Of a DNA stretch of 64,000 bases, positions 55,437 through 64,000 are shown in pieces. The stretch lies in NCBI RefSeq assembly GCF_025420585.1, contig NZ_JAOEGB010000031.1, forward strand, positions 23,366 through 87,365, written 5' to 3'. This DNA is from Planotetraspora sp. A-T 1434. Its GTDB lineage: Bacteria > Actinomycetota > Actinomycetes > Streptosporangiales > Streptosporangiaceae. Position 1 is the first letter of the stretch. The number at the start of each line of letters is the position of its first letter. The notes beneath the pieces are model-generated. The model worked only from the letters and a program-made list of their open reading frames with translations, was not told the DNA's origin and did not search any database. A program made the translations under genes and the position numbers.

Positions 55437-57305
55437 ATGCACGACAGCGCCACGGTCGCAGCGGCCGACATCGCTAGGTTGGCGGGGGTTGGGCGCGCCG
55501 CCGTCAGCAATTGGCGCCGCAGGTTCGACGACTTTCCTTCTCCCGTCGCCGGTACTTCCAGCAGCCCGCTCTTCTCTCTTGCCGCCGTGGAGGAATGGCT
55601 CCGTCGCCAGGGCAAACTCGCGGAGGTCCCGCTCGACGAGCGGGTTTGGCAGCAGCTCCGGGCGAGCGTCGACGACCTCCGCCTCGCCGACGCGGTGGGC
55701 CAAGCCGGTGTGTTCCTCACCTCCAGCTCGGCGGAAGGCCCCCTGCCGGACGGCCTCGCCGATCTCGCAACCTCCCGCGGCCCAGCCCGGACCTTCGACT
55801 TCCTCTACGAGCGCTATCTGGAAACCCACTCTCGCCGCGTCGCGGTGACCTCTGGTGAGGTCGCAGACCTTATGGTCGCTCTCGCCGATGTGGCGGGCGG
55901 CAGTAGTGTTCTCGACCCGGCCTGCGGATTCGGCACATTGCTCGTCTCCGCTGCTGCCTCAGGCGCGACGAAGCTCTATGGGCAGGAGCGTGAGCAGTCG
56001 TCCGCGGTGATCGCAGAGTCTCGTCTACGCCTGCACGGCCACGACAGCATTGTGCTGACGGGGGATGCCCTCCGCGACGACATGTTCGACTCGCTCCAGG
56101 CGGACGCGGTGGTCTGCACCCCGCCGTTCGGCGAGCGCAGTTGGGGATACGAAGAGCTGTCCAGCGACATCCGCTGGACATATGGCCTGCCGCCGCGTGG
56201 CGAACCCGAACTGCCTTGGGTGCAGCACGGCCTGTTCCATGTCCGTCCCGGAGGGCATGTCGTCATCCTGATGCCCTCGGCCGCCGCCGACCGCCGGTCC
56301 GGCCGCCGCATCCGCGCTCAACTTCTACGTTCCGGAGCCTTGCGGGCTGTTGTGGCCCTTCCCGCCGGCTCCGCGCCGGGCGCACTCGGGTCACCACACC
56401 TGTGGGTCCTGCGCAAGCCGGGCGGTGGTGATCCCATCCCCACGCATGTCCTCATGGTGGACGCGGCGGACCTGCCGTGGTCGAAGGTCCATGAGCATGT
56501 GATCGACAGTTGGCAGGCTTTCCGGTCCTCGACGGAGATGGACGGAGCAGTCCCGATCATTGACGTGCTCGACGAGATTGTGGATCTGACCCCCGGGCGA
56601 TATATCGGCGGACAGGCGGCGGAAGGACACGGCTTCATGTCCGCCGTGGAGACGCTCTCGGTGTTGCTTGAGGATCTACGTCGAACGCTGGACGATTTGC
56701 GGACTCTCCAGATCGGCGGAGAGCCCTTGCCCAGGACCACTATCGCCGAACAGATAAAGGCCGGTGCCCTCGTCGTTCTCACCGGGCCGAGGCTGGAGAT
56801 CCACAGCGGGAAAATACCGGTGCTGACGCTGGATGATGTGCTGGCCCGTCGGGCCCCCACCGGCCGTACGACCCCGTCGACAGAGATGCTCACTGTCGAG
56901 TCCGGCGACATCGTCGTCCCGGCCGGCGGTCGGTTCCTCGCCGTCCATGTGATCGACGAGGGCCATGCGATTTTGGGTCCTGGCTTGCAGATCTTGCGTG
57001 CTGCCCCTGACCGGCTCGATCCCGCTTGCCTCGCGGGTTTCTTGCGGATCGCGGCGCTCCAGTCACCGGGTCGGGGGCAGACGGGAACATCGCGGTCAGA
57101 CATAAGGCGAATTGAGATCCCGCGGATCTCCCTTCAGCAACAGCGCGCCCTCGGAGAGGTGTTCGGACGCGTGGACAGGTTCGAGGTTCTACTCGGCCAG
57201 GCCGCGAGCGGCGGCTCGGCGCTGGTCGGCCTTGTGCTGCAAGGGTTGGGAGAAGGGGTGCTGCACCCATATCGCGCAACCTTGAGGTCGTTGCTGGACT
57301 CGTAG
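55437..57305 (+). CDS. N6-methyltransferase-fold protein with altered catalytic motif and HTH
   Basis: 622 residues from ATG 55437. N-terminal HTH (AAADIARLAGVGRAAVSNW, residues 8-26), then an N6-DNA methylase core: FDFLYERYLETHSRRVAVTS, motif I SVLDPACGFGTLLV, YGQEREQSSAVIAESRL; motif IV reads VCTPPFGER where functional enzymes have NPPF. The catalytic Asn is thus Thr. The C-terminal third (IPVLTLDDVLARRA, GDIVVPAGGRFL, ISLQQQRALGEVFGRVD) resembles an HsdS target-recognition half. I infer a DNA-binding, SAM-binding protein that may not methylate, perhaps sensing unmodified sites. The hairpin region 57331-57391 follows. Confidence 0.78.
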   Translation: MHDSATVAAADIARLAGVGRAAVSNWRRRFDDFPSPVAGTSSSPLFSLAAVEEWLRRQGKLAEVPLDERVWQQLRASVDDLRLADAVGQAGVFLTSSSAEGPLPDGLADLATSRGPARTFDFLYERYLETHSRRVAVTSGEVADLMVALADVAGGSSVLDPACGFGTLLVSAAASGATKLYGQEREQSSAVIAESRLRLHGHDSIVLTGDALRDDMFDSLQADAVVCTPPFGERSWGYEELSSDIRWTYGLPPRGEPELPWVQHGLFHVRPGGHVVILMPSAAADRRSGRRIRAQLLRSGALRAVVALPAGSAPGALGSPHLWVLRKPGGGDPIPTHVLMVDAADLPWSKVHEHVIDSWQAFRSSTEMDGAVPIIDVLDEIVDLTPGRYIGGQAAEGHGFMSAVETLSVLLEDLRRTLDDLRTLQIGGEPLPRTTIAEQIKAGALVVLTGPRLEIHSGKIPVLTLDDVLARRAPTGRTTPSTEMLTVESGDIVVPAGGRFLAVHVIDEGHAILGPGLQILRAAPDRLDPACLAGFLRIAALQSPGRGQTGTSRSDIRRIEIPRISLQQQRALGEVFGRVDRFEVLLGQAASGGSALVGLVLQGLGEGVLHPYRATLRSLLDS

Positions 57306-57330
57306 CTCCTGCGGCGTATCGCGAAGGAGT

Positions 57331-57391
57331 CCGCTTGTATGAAGCGGCTTGGGTCGATTTCACCTCCATAGGGTGGCGACCCACTTATTTT
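57331..57391 (+). terminator. Tandem hairpins with T-rich tail (terminator or attenuator)
   Basis: First hairpin CCGCTT-GTATG-AAGCGG (57331-57347). Second: TGGGTCG (57350-57356) pairs with CGACCCA (57377-57383), with an inner CACCT/AGGGTG stem, followed by CTTATTTT (57384-57391). It lies 26 bases after the previous stop and 38 before the HerA start, so it either separates the two operons or attenuates read-through. Confidence 0.6.
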
Positions 57392-57428
57392 GCAGATCTT
57401 CTCATGTGAACTCGACTCACGCGATAGC

Positions 57429-59291
57429 ATGCGACTGATGTTGCTCAAGGGTTTCTGGGTCTTTCATTGTGCTGCTGTGGAGGGGGAGGGCTTCGTGGAG
57501 GCGAATGGGGCGCCCATCGGTGCCGGGCTGAATGGTGAGGTCGCCTCCGCGGAAGCGGTCGGGCGAGTGCTTGGCACGCAGGCGGCGTCACCGCTCTCAT
57601 TCTGGATCGGGCTCGAACCCGGCCGGGTCGTGCAGCTCGATGATGTCGTGGTGACCCGGCGCGAGGTGCCGGGGCACGGGCAGGTCCTGGTGGCCGGGGT
57701 CGTCACGACAGTCGAGGCTCGGCACGAGGGTGCCAGTTACGACTCCGACGTGTTCCTCATCGCCGATGGTGCGTTGCCCGCCGCTGTGGTGGAGTCTGCC
57801 GAGGTAAGGGTCACCCGGGTAGAACCGGAGGTCTTCGTGCCGCCATTGCCCGGTTCTGTCGTCTACCGGGCTCAGTCCGCTGACCGGGATCAGGCGCTGT
57901 ACTTCGACGTCATGGACCGGCGGATCCCGATGGGGCTCGGACGTGACGGTCTCCCGCTGTACGTCAACTTCGACTTCCTCGACGGCACCCGCGGCGCACA
58001 CGTGTCGATCTCCGGAATTTCGGGTGTGGCGACGAAGACCTCGTTCGCCACATTTCTGATCTATTCGATCTTCAACTCGGGCGTCCTGGAGGCGGAGGCG
58101 GCCAACACTAAGGCCCTGATCTTTTCGGTGAAGGGCGAGGACCTACTATTTCTCGACCACCCCAACATCCGGCTGAACGACGCGGCCGTCGGCGTGTACG
58201 ACCGGCTCGGCCTGCCCGCCCGGCCGTTCCAGAGTGTTCATGTGTTTGCGCCGCCGCGTCCCGGCGATCCCAACGGGGTCCCCCACGTTTCAGCCCGGAC
58301 CCAGGGCGTCAGTGCCTTCTTTTGGACGCTGGCCGAGTTCTGCGCTGAGGAGCTGCTGCGGTTCGTGTTCGCCGACGCGGACGACGAGCGGGCGCAGTAC
58401 TCCCTGCTTGTGGGCCAGGTCGCGGCCCGGCTGCGGGCCTGGGCGGCGCCGGCCACCGATGGGGGAGCGGTCACGATCACAGTCCCCGACGGGGGGAGCG
58501 GCGGGACCACCTCTACCTGTCGTACCTTCGCGGACCTGGTGGATTTCGTCGACGATCAGCTCACGGGCGACGGCACGCGTGCGACCTGGGCGGGGGCGCA
58601 GGTGCCGCTCGGCACGGTCAACGCGTTCCTGCGGCGGCTGCGCGGCGCGGTCCGCGCGCTGTCGCCGATCGTCCGCGGGGATCTTCCACCCGACCGGGGG
58701 CACTCGATCAGCACCTCGGACGCGCAGGTCTCGATCGTCGACCTGCACAACCTGCCCGAGCGGGCCCAGCGGTTCGTGGTCGGCGTTGTTCTGCGCGGCG
58801 AGTTCGCCCGCAAGGAGAGTGCTGGTACGGCACGTCCGCTGCTGTTCGTCGTGCTGGACGAGCTGAACAAGTACGCGCCACGCGACGGCGACTCGCCGAT
58901 CAAGGAGATTCTGCTCGACGTGGCCGAGCGGGGCCGGTCCCTGGGGGTGATCCTGATCGGTGCCCAGCAGACCGCCTCCGAGGTCGAGCGGCGCATCGTC
59001 TCGAACTGCGCCGTCCGGGTCGCTGGGCGGCTCGACCCAGCCGAGGCCGCACGCCCGGAGTATGGCTGGCTTTCCGCGATAGCCCGGGAACGTGCCACGA
59101 TCGCCAAACCAGGGACGATGTTCGTCGCCCAGCCGGAGATTCCCGTGCCGCTCGCGGTCACTTTCCCGTTCCCCGCTTGGGCGACCCGCCCCTCGGAGGC
59201 AGGTCCCGCCCCGGTCACCGCCAGTCGGCGTACGGTCGCCGACCCCTTCGCTGGGCTGCCCGGGGCCGACGACGACGTCCCCCCGTTCTAA
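57429..59291 (+). CDS. herA: HerA-like DNA translocase ATPase
   Basis: 620 residues from ATG 57429 (MRLMLLKGFWVFHCAAVEGE); ATG 57438 is equally possible as no strong ribosome site is seen. An N-terminal HAS-barrel-like region (~1-150) is followed by ISGISGVATKTSFATFLIY with a VATKTS P-loop near 195, Walker B LLFVVLDELNKYAPRDG near 471, RGRSLGVILIGAQQTASEVE and RIVSNCAVRVAGRLD, the VirD4/FtsK/HerA hexamer pattern. HerA translocates DNA and activates the NurA nuclease; the NurA-like gene is three genes downstream, with SbcD and SbcC between. Confidence 0.82.
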   Translation: MRLMLLKGFWVFHCAAVEGEGFVEANGAPIGAGLNGEVASAEAVGRVLGTQAASPLSFWIGLEPGRVVQLDDVVVTRREVPGHGQVLVAGVVTTVEARHEGASYDSDVFLIADGALPAAVVESAEVRVTRVEPEVFVPPLPGSVVYRAQSADRDQALYFDVMDRRIPMGLGRDGLPLYVNFDFLDGTRGAHVSISGISGVATKTSFATFLIYSIFNSGVLEAEAANTKALIFSVKGEDLLFLDHPNIRLNDAAVGVYDRLGLPARPFQSVHVFAPPRPGDPNGVPHVSARTQGVSAFFWTLAEFCAEELLRFVFADADDERAQYSLLVGQVAARLRAWAAPATDGGAVTITVPDGGSGGTTSTCRTFADLVDFVDDQLTGDGTRATWAGAQVPLGTVNAFLRRLRGAVRALSPIVRGDLPPDRGHSISTSDAQVSIVDLHNLPERAQRFVVGVVLRGEFARKESAGTARPLLFVVLDELNKYAPRDGDSPIKEILLDVAERGRSLGVILIGAQQTASEVERRIVSNCAVRVAGRLDPAEAARPEYGWLSAIARERATIAKPGTMFVAQPEIPVPLAVTFPFPAWATRPSEAGPAPVTASRRTVADPFAGLPGADDDVPPF

Positions 59292-59299
59292 GGAGCCGG

Positions 59300-60454
59300 A
59301 TGAAAATCCTGCACACCGCCGACTGGCACGTCGGCAAGGTACTCAAAGGCCGATCCCGGATTGACGAGCACCGCGCTGTGCTGCGGGAGCTGGTCGAGCT
59401 GGCCCGCCAGGAGGACGTGGACGCGGTCATCGTGGCCGGAGATGTCTTCGACACCTCCGCGCCGACGCCGGAGGCGCAGTCCCTGGTCATGCCCGCGCTG
59501 ATGGAGCTCCGCGAGGACGGGCGCCACGTCGTGGTACTTGCCGGCAACCACGACAACCCTCATCTGTTCGAGGTGTACCGGCCGGTGCTCGGAGCGCTGG
59601 GTATCCATGTCGTGGGCACATTCCGGCGGCCGGACCACGGTGGCACGCTCGCGTTCACCGCTCGTTCGGGCGAGCCGGTACGGCTGGCCGTACTGCCGTT
59701 CCTGTCGCGCCGTTACGTGGTCCGCGCGGGCGAGGTGCTCGCGGGCACTCCTGCCGACCACAACCGCGACTACGCCGAACGGGTGGCGGAACTGATCGGC
59801 GCCCTCACCGCGAGTTTTGCCGCAGACACCGTCAACCTGGTCACGACGCACGGCACACTCCCCGGCGGCAAGCTCGGCGGCGGCGAGCGCGAGGCGCAGT
59901 CCATCTTCTCCTACTACTTCGAGGCCACCGCGTTCCCGGCGTCGACTCAGTACGCCGCCCTGGGCCACCTTCACCGGCGGCAGCAGATGCCGGGAGCGTG
60001 CCCGATCTGGTACAGCGGCTCGCCCATCGCGGTCGACTTCGGTGAGGAGCGCAACACCCCCGGAGCGCTGCTTGTCACGGTGGAGCCCGGACGCCCGGCG
60101 GCGGTCCGCGAGGTGACCATCGACTCGGCCCGCGCCCTGGCAACGGTGACCGGCACGCTAGCGGAACTGGAGGCCATGGCGGGAGATCTCGGCGAGACCT
60201 GGCTGCGCGTGATCGTGGCGGAGAAGCCGCGTCCCGGCCTCGCCGAGACCGTACGGGAAATCCTGCCGACCGCTCTCGACGTCGACCTGGACGAGCGGTT
60301 CCGCCCGGTGCGGGCGCGGCGCGGAGTAAGCGGGGAGGCCGGGGCAGCCCGCAGCCCGCGCGAACTGTTCCGCGACTACCTGACGGCCACCGGCCGAGAC
60401 GACGGCGAGGTCGCCGCGCTGTTCGACCGGCTCTACGACGAGGTGACGAGCTGA
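59300..60454 (+). CDS. sbcD: Mre11/SbcD-type exonuclease subunit
   Basis: 384 residues from ATG 59300, with AAGGAG overlapping the herA stop; upstream open frame is not used. Calcineurin-like metallo-phosphoesterase motifs: MKILHTADWHVGKVL (D8, H10), VIVAGDVFDTSAP, VLAGNHDNPHLF, LVTTHGTLPGG and ALGHLHRRQQM. With SbcC it forms an ATP-regulated nuclease that opens hairpins and trims DNA ends. The next gene starts on the A of its TGA. The C-terminal 130 residues make the SbcC-binding cap. Probably distinct from the chromosomal sbcCD copy, judged from its position between herA and nurA. Confidence 0.9.
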   Translation: MKILHTADWHVGKVLKGRSRIDEHRAVLRELVELARQEDVDAVIVAGDVFDTSAPTPEAQSLVMPALMELREDGRHVVVLAGNHDNPHLFEVYRPVLGALGIHVVGTFRRPDHGGTLAFTARSGEPVRLAVLPFLSRRYVVRAGEVLAGTPADHNRDYAERVAELIGALTASFAADTVNLVTTHGTLPGGKLGGGEREAQSIFSYYFEATAFPASTQYAALGHLHRRQQMPGACPIWYSGSPIAVDFGEERNTPGALLVTVEPGRPAAVREVTIDSARALATVTGTLAELEAMAGDLGETWLRVIVAEKPRPGLAETVREILPTALDVDLDERFRPVRARRGVSGEAGAARSPRELFRDYLTATGRDDGEVAALFDRLYDEVTS

Positions 60455-62898
60455 TGCGCCCCCTGCGACTGCACCTGGACAATTTCGGCAGCTTCCGCGA
60501 ACCGGTCACCGTGGACTTCGCCGACGTGGACTACTTCGCGCTGGTCGGCCCGACCGGGGCGGGCAAGAGCACGATCATCGACGCGATCTGCTTCGCCTTG
60601 TACGGCACGGTGCCGCGCTGGGGCAAGGAGAACGTCATCGCCCACGCTCTGGCACCCTCGGCCACCTCCGGCAAGGTCGCGCTGGTCTTCGAGACCTCCG
60701 GCCGCCGCCACGCCGTGGTCCGATCTCTGCGCCGTGACGCCAAGGCCACGGTCCACACCAAGGAGGCCAGGCTCGACGAGCTCGACCCCGGCGTCCCCGC
60801 CACGGCCGAGCTCGCCGAGATGCTGGAAGCGGTCGTGCGGCCCGTGGCCGAGGGCGGCGACGACGTCACCGCCGAGGTCCAGCGGATCACGGGCCTTGAG
60901 TACAAGTTCTTCACCCAGTGCGTCGTGCTCCCGCAGGGCAAGTTCGCCGAGTTCCTGCACGCCCGGCCGCGCGAGCGGCAGGATCTGCTGGTCCAGCTGC
61001 TCGACGCAGAGGTCTACGAGCGGATTCAGAAGCGTGCCGGACGCGAGGAGGACATGGCCAGGCAAGCGGCGATCTTCGCACGGGACCAGCTCGCCAAGCT
61101 GTCCGACGCCGATGAGGCGGCGGAACGAGCGGCCGCCGCCCGGCTGGGGTCGCTGCGCGACCTGGTCGGCCGGGTCAGGACCGATCTCGACCTGCTACGC
61201 GTGCGCGACCAGGAGGCACAGCGCCTCCGTGAGGAGCGGGACGCTATGGCGGGGCGGCTCGGCGCACTGGCCGCTCTGGCGATGCCCGATGACGTGCCGA
61301 CCCTCGCCGACACGCTGCGCGACGCGCTAAGTGAGAGCGCCGATCTCACCACAGAGGTGGCGCGGACGGAGGCCGAGGAGCAGCAGGCCGAGGACGCGCT
61401 GGCCGCGCTGGACGACCCGGCCGCCCTGACGGCCGAACTCGCGGCGCTCGATCAGTACGAGCGGATGACCGGCGAACTGGAGGCGGCCGAGGCGGAATCG
61501 GCGGAGGCGGAGTCCAGGCTCGCGCCGCTCGCCGGACGGCGCGACGGGGCTGAAGCTGCTCTCGCCGAGTCCGAGCGTGACCGTGACCGGCTGCGAGACG
61601 TTCACGCCAGTGCGGAGCTGGCGCGACGGCTTGTCGTCGGTGAGGCGTGCCCCACGTGCCTGCGCCCGGTCACGGAGCTTCCCGAGCATGCCGTCTCGGC
61701 CGACCTGGAGACGGCGGAGCGCAACGTTCAAGCGGCCAAGAAAGAGGCGGAGGAGGCGCGCACCCGGCAGCAGCGGGCGGAGGCGGAGTCAGCTCACCTG
61801 ACGCGCAGAGTCCAGGAATTGCGCGACCTGGTGGCGGGGCTCGAGTCCCCGGCCGGCACGTCCCGGGCCGAGATCGAGAGGCGGCTGGCCACCGTCCGCA
61901 CGGCCGAAAGCCGTACCGCACACGCCCGGCAGGCCGCGCGAGAGGCACGGACCCGGCTGGCCCAGGCGAGACAGCGGTCCGAGGAACTGCGCGGCAAGGG
62001 CGAGCAGTCCTGGCGAGATCTGGAAGCCTCCCGGGACACCGTCGTGTCCTTCGGCGCCCCGCCGCTGGACCGCGACGATCTCCACCTGGCCTGGACGGGG
62101 CTGCTCGCCTGGCGCGATGGCGTGGCGGCGCGTGAACGGGCCGCACTAGACGCACAGGACGACAAAATCGCTCAGGCCCAGCGGCTGCGTGACCAGGAAA
62201 GGGCCGCGCTGGCCACCCGTCTGGCAGATCACGATGTCGCCGTCCCGCCCGAGGCCACGCCCGAGCGGATCGGCGAGATCGTGGTGGCCGCGGTCGCACA
62301 GGCGGAAAGCCGGCTGGAGAGGGTCAAGGAGAATCAAAGGCTGGCCGGCGAGCTGGAGGAGCAGGCCAAATCGAAGGAGCAGGAGGCACGGGTCGCCCAC
62401 GAACTCGCGCTGCGGCTGCGCGCCGACGCGTTCGAACGCTGGCTGTGCTCCGAAGCGCTCGAACTGCTGGTCGCCACGGCTTCCGGCACCCTGCGCGACC
62501 TGTCCGACGGCCAGTACGAGCTGGCGGTCAGCCCCAGGAGCGACATCGAGGTCATCGACTACGCCGAGGCGGGGATGCGGCGCAGCGCTCGGACGCTGTC
62601 GGGTGGAGAGACCTTCCAGGCCGCACTCGCCCTCGCGCTGGCCCTGTCAAGCCAGGTGGCCGGCCTGTCCGCGGCGGCCGCCCGCAGCCTCGACTCGATC
62701 TTCCTGGATGAAGGGTTCGGAACACTCGACCCCGCCACGCTGGACACGGTCGCCACGACGCTCGAACGCCTGGCCACCGGAGGGGAGCGGATGGTCGGGG
62801 TGGTCACTCACGTGCCCGCGCTGGCCGACCGGGTGCCGGTCCGATTCGAGATCACCCGCGACGCCAAGGGGTCGCATCTGCGGAAGGCGGCGCAGTGA
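60454..62898 (+). CDS. sbcC: Rad50/SbcC-type ATPase
   Basis: 814 residues from ATG 60454 (TGATG overlap with sbcD). Walker A ALVGPTGAGKSTIIDAICF at residues 29-47, coiled coils on both sides of a zinc-hook GEACPTCLRPV near 397-407, ABC signature ARTLSGGETFQAALALALAL and Walker B SLDSIFLDEGFGTLD near the C-terminus. Shorter than E. coli SbcC (~1050), with a shorter coiled coil. It clamps DNA ends and activates SbcD. Its GTGA overlaps with the NurA-like gene downstream. Confidence 0.92.
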   Translation: MRPLRLHLDNFGSFREPVTVDFADVDYFALVGPTGAGKSTIIDAICFALYGTVPRWGKENVIAHALAPSATSGKVALVFETSGRRHAVVRSLRRDAKATVHTKEARLDELDPGVPATAELAEMLEAVVRPVAEGGDDVTAEVQRITGLEYKFFTQCVVLPQGKFAEFLHARPRERQDLLVQLLDAEVYERIQKRAGREEDMARQAAIFARDQLAKLSDADEAAERAAAARLGSLRDLVGRVRTDLDLLRVRDQEAQRLREERDAMAGRLGALAALAMPDDVPTLADTLRDALSESADLTTEVARTEAEEQQAEDALAALDDPAALTAELAALDQYERMTGELEAAEAESAEAESRLAPLAGRRDGAEAALAESERDRDRLRDVHASAELARRLVVGEACPTCLRPVTELPEHAVSADLETAERNVQAAKKEAEEARTRQQRAEAESAHLTRRVQELRDLVAGLESPAGTSRAEIERRLATVRTAESRTAHARQAAREARTRLAQARQRSEELRGKGEQSWRDLEASRDTVVSFGAPPLDRDDLHLAWTGLLAWRDGVAARERAALDAQDDKIAQAQRLRDQERAALATRLADHDVAVPPEATPERIGEIVVAAVAQAESRLERVKENQRLAGELEEQAKSKEQEARVAHELALRLRADAFERWLCSEALELLVATASGTLRDLSDGQYELAVSPRSDIEVIDYAEAGMRRSARTLSGGETFQAALALALALSSQVAGLSAAAARSLDSIFLDEGFGTLDPATLDTVATTLERLATGGERMVGVVTHVPALADRVPVRFEITRDAKGSHLRKAAQ

Positions 62899-63872
62899 GC
62901 ATCGCGACCAGCCATGCGGCGTTCACCGTCGATGCCTGGGACCCCGGGTATGCGGCGGCCCTGGCTGTTGAGGCGCTCGCCGAGCTGGGGCCGACGAGCG
63001 CCGAGCTCGACCTGGACGTGGAGCTCCCCGCCGACGACTGGCACCCCGTCAGCCCCGCTGCGGGCACCGCTCCTCCCGCCGTCTTGCTGATAGCCGATGG
63101 CGTCCGCCGGATCGACGCCCGCGTCTGGATCCATGATCCGGATGCCGCCATGCCCACGCCCGGAATCGCCGCGTCGTACGCCGCGGGGATCGTCCGATGC
63201 GCTTTCGGGAACGGCACGCCCGCGACCCTCGCCGCCATTGAGGTCAGCCGGTCCCTGTTCAGCGCCTCGCCGTACGCGCCGGATGTCAAGACCACCGCCG
63301 GTGCCTACCAGTCGCTGCCCGCTGCCGGCGCCACGATGGAGGAGCTCTCCCTGGCGCTTCAGCAGCGGCTGACGCAACTAGAGGTGGACCTCGCGGTGCG
63401 CTACCGCGCTGAGGCCGGCGGCGACGACCTGCTCCTCGTTGACGGACCCTTGCGTGGCCGGACGCACCTGCCCCGGACCGTCGGGTATGTCAAGACGCAT
63501 CACACGGCCTACCTCCCCGCGCCCCAGGCCGGTGTCGTTTCCGCGTTGCTTCCCGGACAGCGCACACCGATCTTCCTGATGGGCACCAGCTGGCGCCGCC
63601 ACGCCTGGTATCTGTGCCTGCCCGTCCGATCCGCCGCACCCTGGGCGGGGATCGTGCGCATCGAGGCCAGTGCCGACATGCGCAGGGACGAGTTGGTCGA
63701 GCTCGCCGACGCGGTCACGCTCGTCCTGCCGTTCCTCGCCGGTGTGGATTACAAAGATCCGCGTGCCCCGCAGAACCTCGTTCCCATCGGCGGACTGGAA
63801 AAGCTCCTGCGACACCGGCTCGGCGACGCCCGCCTGCTGTACCGCTCCCTCTGTACTGCTGCCGCCCATTGA
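62895..63872 (+). CDS. nurA: NurA-like nuclease
   Basis: 325 residues from GTG 62895, overlapping sbcC by 4 bp. NurA nuclease features: AVLLIADGVRRIDARVWI with the first Asp (~65-72), a helical middle (MEELSLALQQRLTQLEVDLA) followed by LLLVDGPLRGRTHLPR with the second Asp near 183, VGYVKTHHTAYLP, and RIEASADMRRDELVELAD near the end. This is the RNase H-like layout of NurA, which resects DNA 5' ends when loaded in the HerA ring. Family assignment rests on the motif order and on clustering with HerA and SbcCD. No other domain is present. Confidence 0.75.
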   Translation: MSIATSHAAFTVDAWDPGYAAALAVEALAELGPTSAELDLDVELPADDWHPVSPAAGTAPPAVLLIADGVRRIDARVWIHDPDAAMPTPGIAASYAAGIVRCAFGNGTPATLAAIEVSRSLFSASPYAPDVKTTAGAYQSLPAAGATMEELSLALQQRLTQLEVDLAVRYRAEAGGDDLLLVDGPLRGRTHLPRTVGYVKTHHTAYLPAPQAGVVSALLPGQRTPIFLMGTSWRRHAWYLCLPVRSAAPWAGIVRIEASADMRRDELVELADAVTLVLPFLAGVDYKDPRAPQNLVPIGGLEKLLRHRLGDARLLYRSLCTAAAH

Positions 63873-64000
63873 ATTGGATCCGCCCCTCGGCAGTATGACG
63901 CTGTCCAATATGCCTTCCGCCGCCTTTCTCCGAGCGGTGTTATCCCGGGCCCAAGATGTCGGGTAGGTAGTGGACCTGGTGGTCATGGCGAGCGAATAGC
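63873..64000. other. Region after the NurA-like gene
   Basis: 128 bases to the window edge without a gene I can support. No strong hairpin terminator is visible, so the transcript may continue outside the window. Confidence 0.4.

Overview
High-GC DNA (roughly two-thirds G+C) with frequent GTG starts, ATGA/GTGA gene overlaps and many Ser/Thr kinases points to a filamentous actinomycete. The Streptosporangiales is my guess from protein style alone. Almost the whole window is an accessory 'defence island': helicases, nucleases, methyltransferases, kinases and ATPases, with almost no metabolic genes and several decayed genes between intact ones.

Layout. (1) 1-3585: 3' part of a Wadjet-type (TIGR02680/DUF2399) jetC-jetD pair cut by the window edge. 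(2) 3750-4303: two broken genes, an NlpC/P60 peptidase with a nonsense codon and an excisionase-like HTH with a one-base deletion, probably the remnant of an integrative element. (3) 4347-10744, minus strand: operon of UPF1-like SF1 helicase, a frameshifted gene, a zinc-ribbon PD-(D/E)XK-like nuclease, a YaaA/DUF6884-like protein and a GIY-YIG-like protein. (4) 11221-13077: single-chain GmrSD-type (DUF262+DUF1524) restriction enzyme; then an McrC remnant and a 40-bp direct repeat shared with a neighbouring HNH gene.

(5) 13740-23498, minus strand: a tightly overlapping operon of MotA/ZorA-like and MotB/ZorB-like membrane proteins, vWA protein, PP2C phosphatase, atypical kinase with a BREX-like C-terminal domain, BrxD-like ATPase, Lhr/BrxH-like helicase, and downstream an HNH endonuclease. 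A consensus-like promoter plus a 24-bp near-perfect palindrome precede it. I know no named system with this combination and regard it as the best candidate for an undescribed one.

(6) 23711-26021: secreted two-repeat protein, ADP-ribosylglycohydrolase and DUF4352-type membrane protein; then a frameshifted kinase. (7) 27181-35390, minus strand: an about 2050-residue STAND-like P-loop protein overlapping by 4 bp a coiled-coil plus metallo-beta-lactamase/beta-CASP nuclease, a second candidate new system.

(8) 35900-63872, plus strand: a 28-kb multi-unit array. A kinase, a SNF2-type DISARM DrmD-like helicase and a giant DrmMI-like adenine methyltransferase come first; then a VapBC pair in opposite orientation; then a giant Druantia DruE/DUF1998-like helicase, a RelE-fused UvrD helicase, a second kinase and an N6-methyltransferase-fold protein lacking the catalytic Asn. 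After a hairpin terminator comes HerA-Mre11-Rad50-NurA, the same four-gene set that forms the archaeal DNA end-resection operon. The shared themes are sensing (kinases, STAND, MTases), DNA translocation (six or more helicases) and DNA destruction (HNH, PD-(D/E)XK, beta-CASP, SbcCD, NurA). All functional assignments are by motif reading, without database searches.
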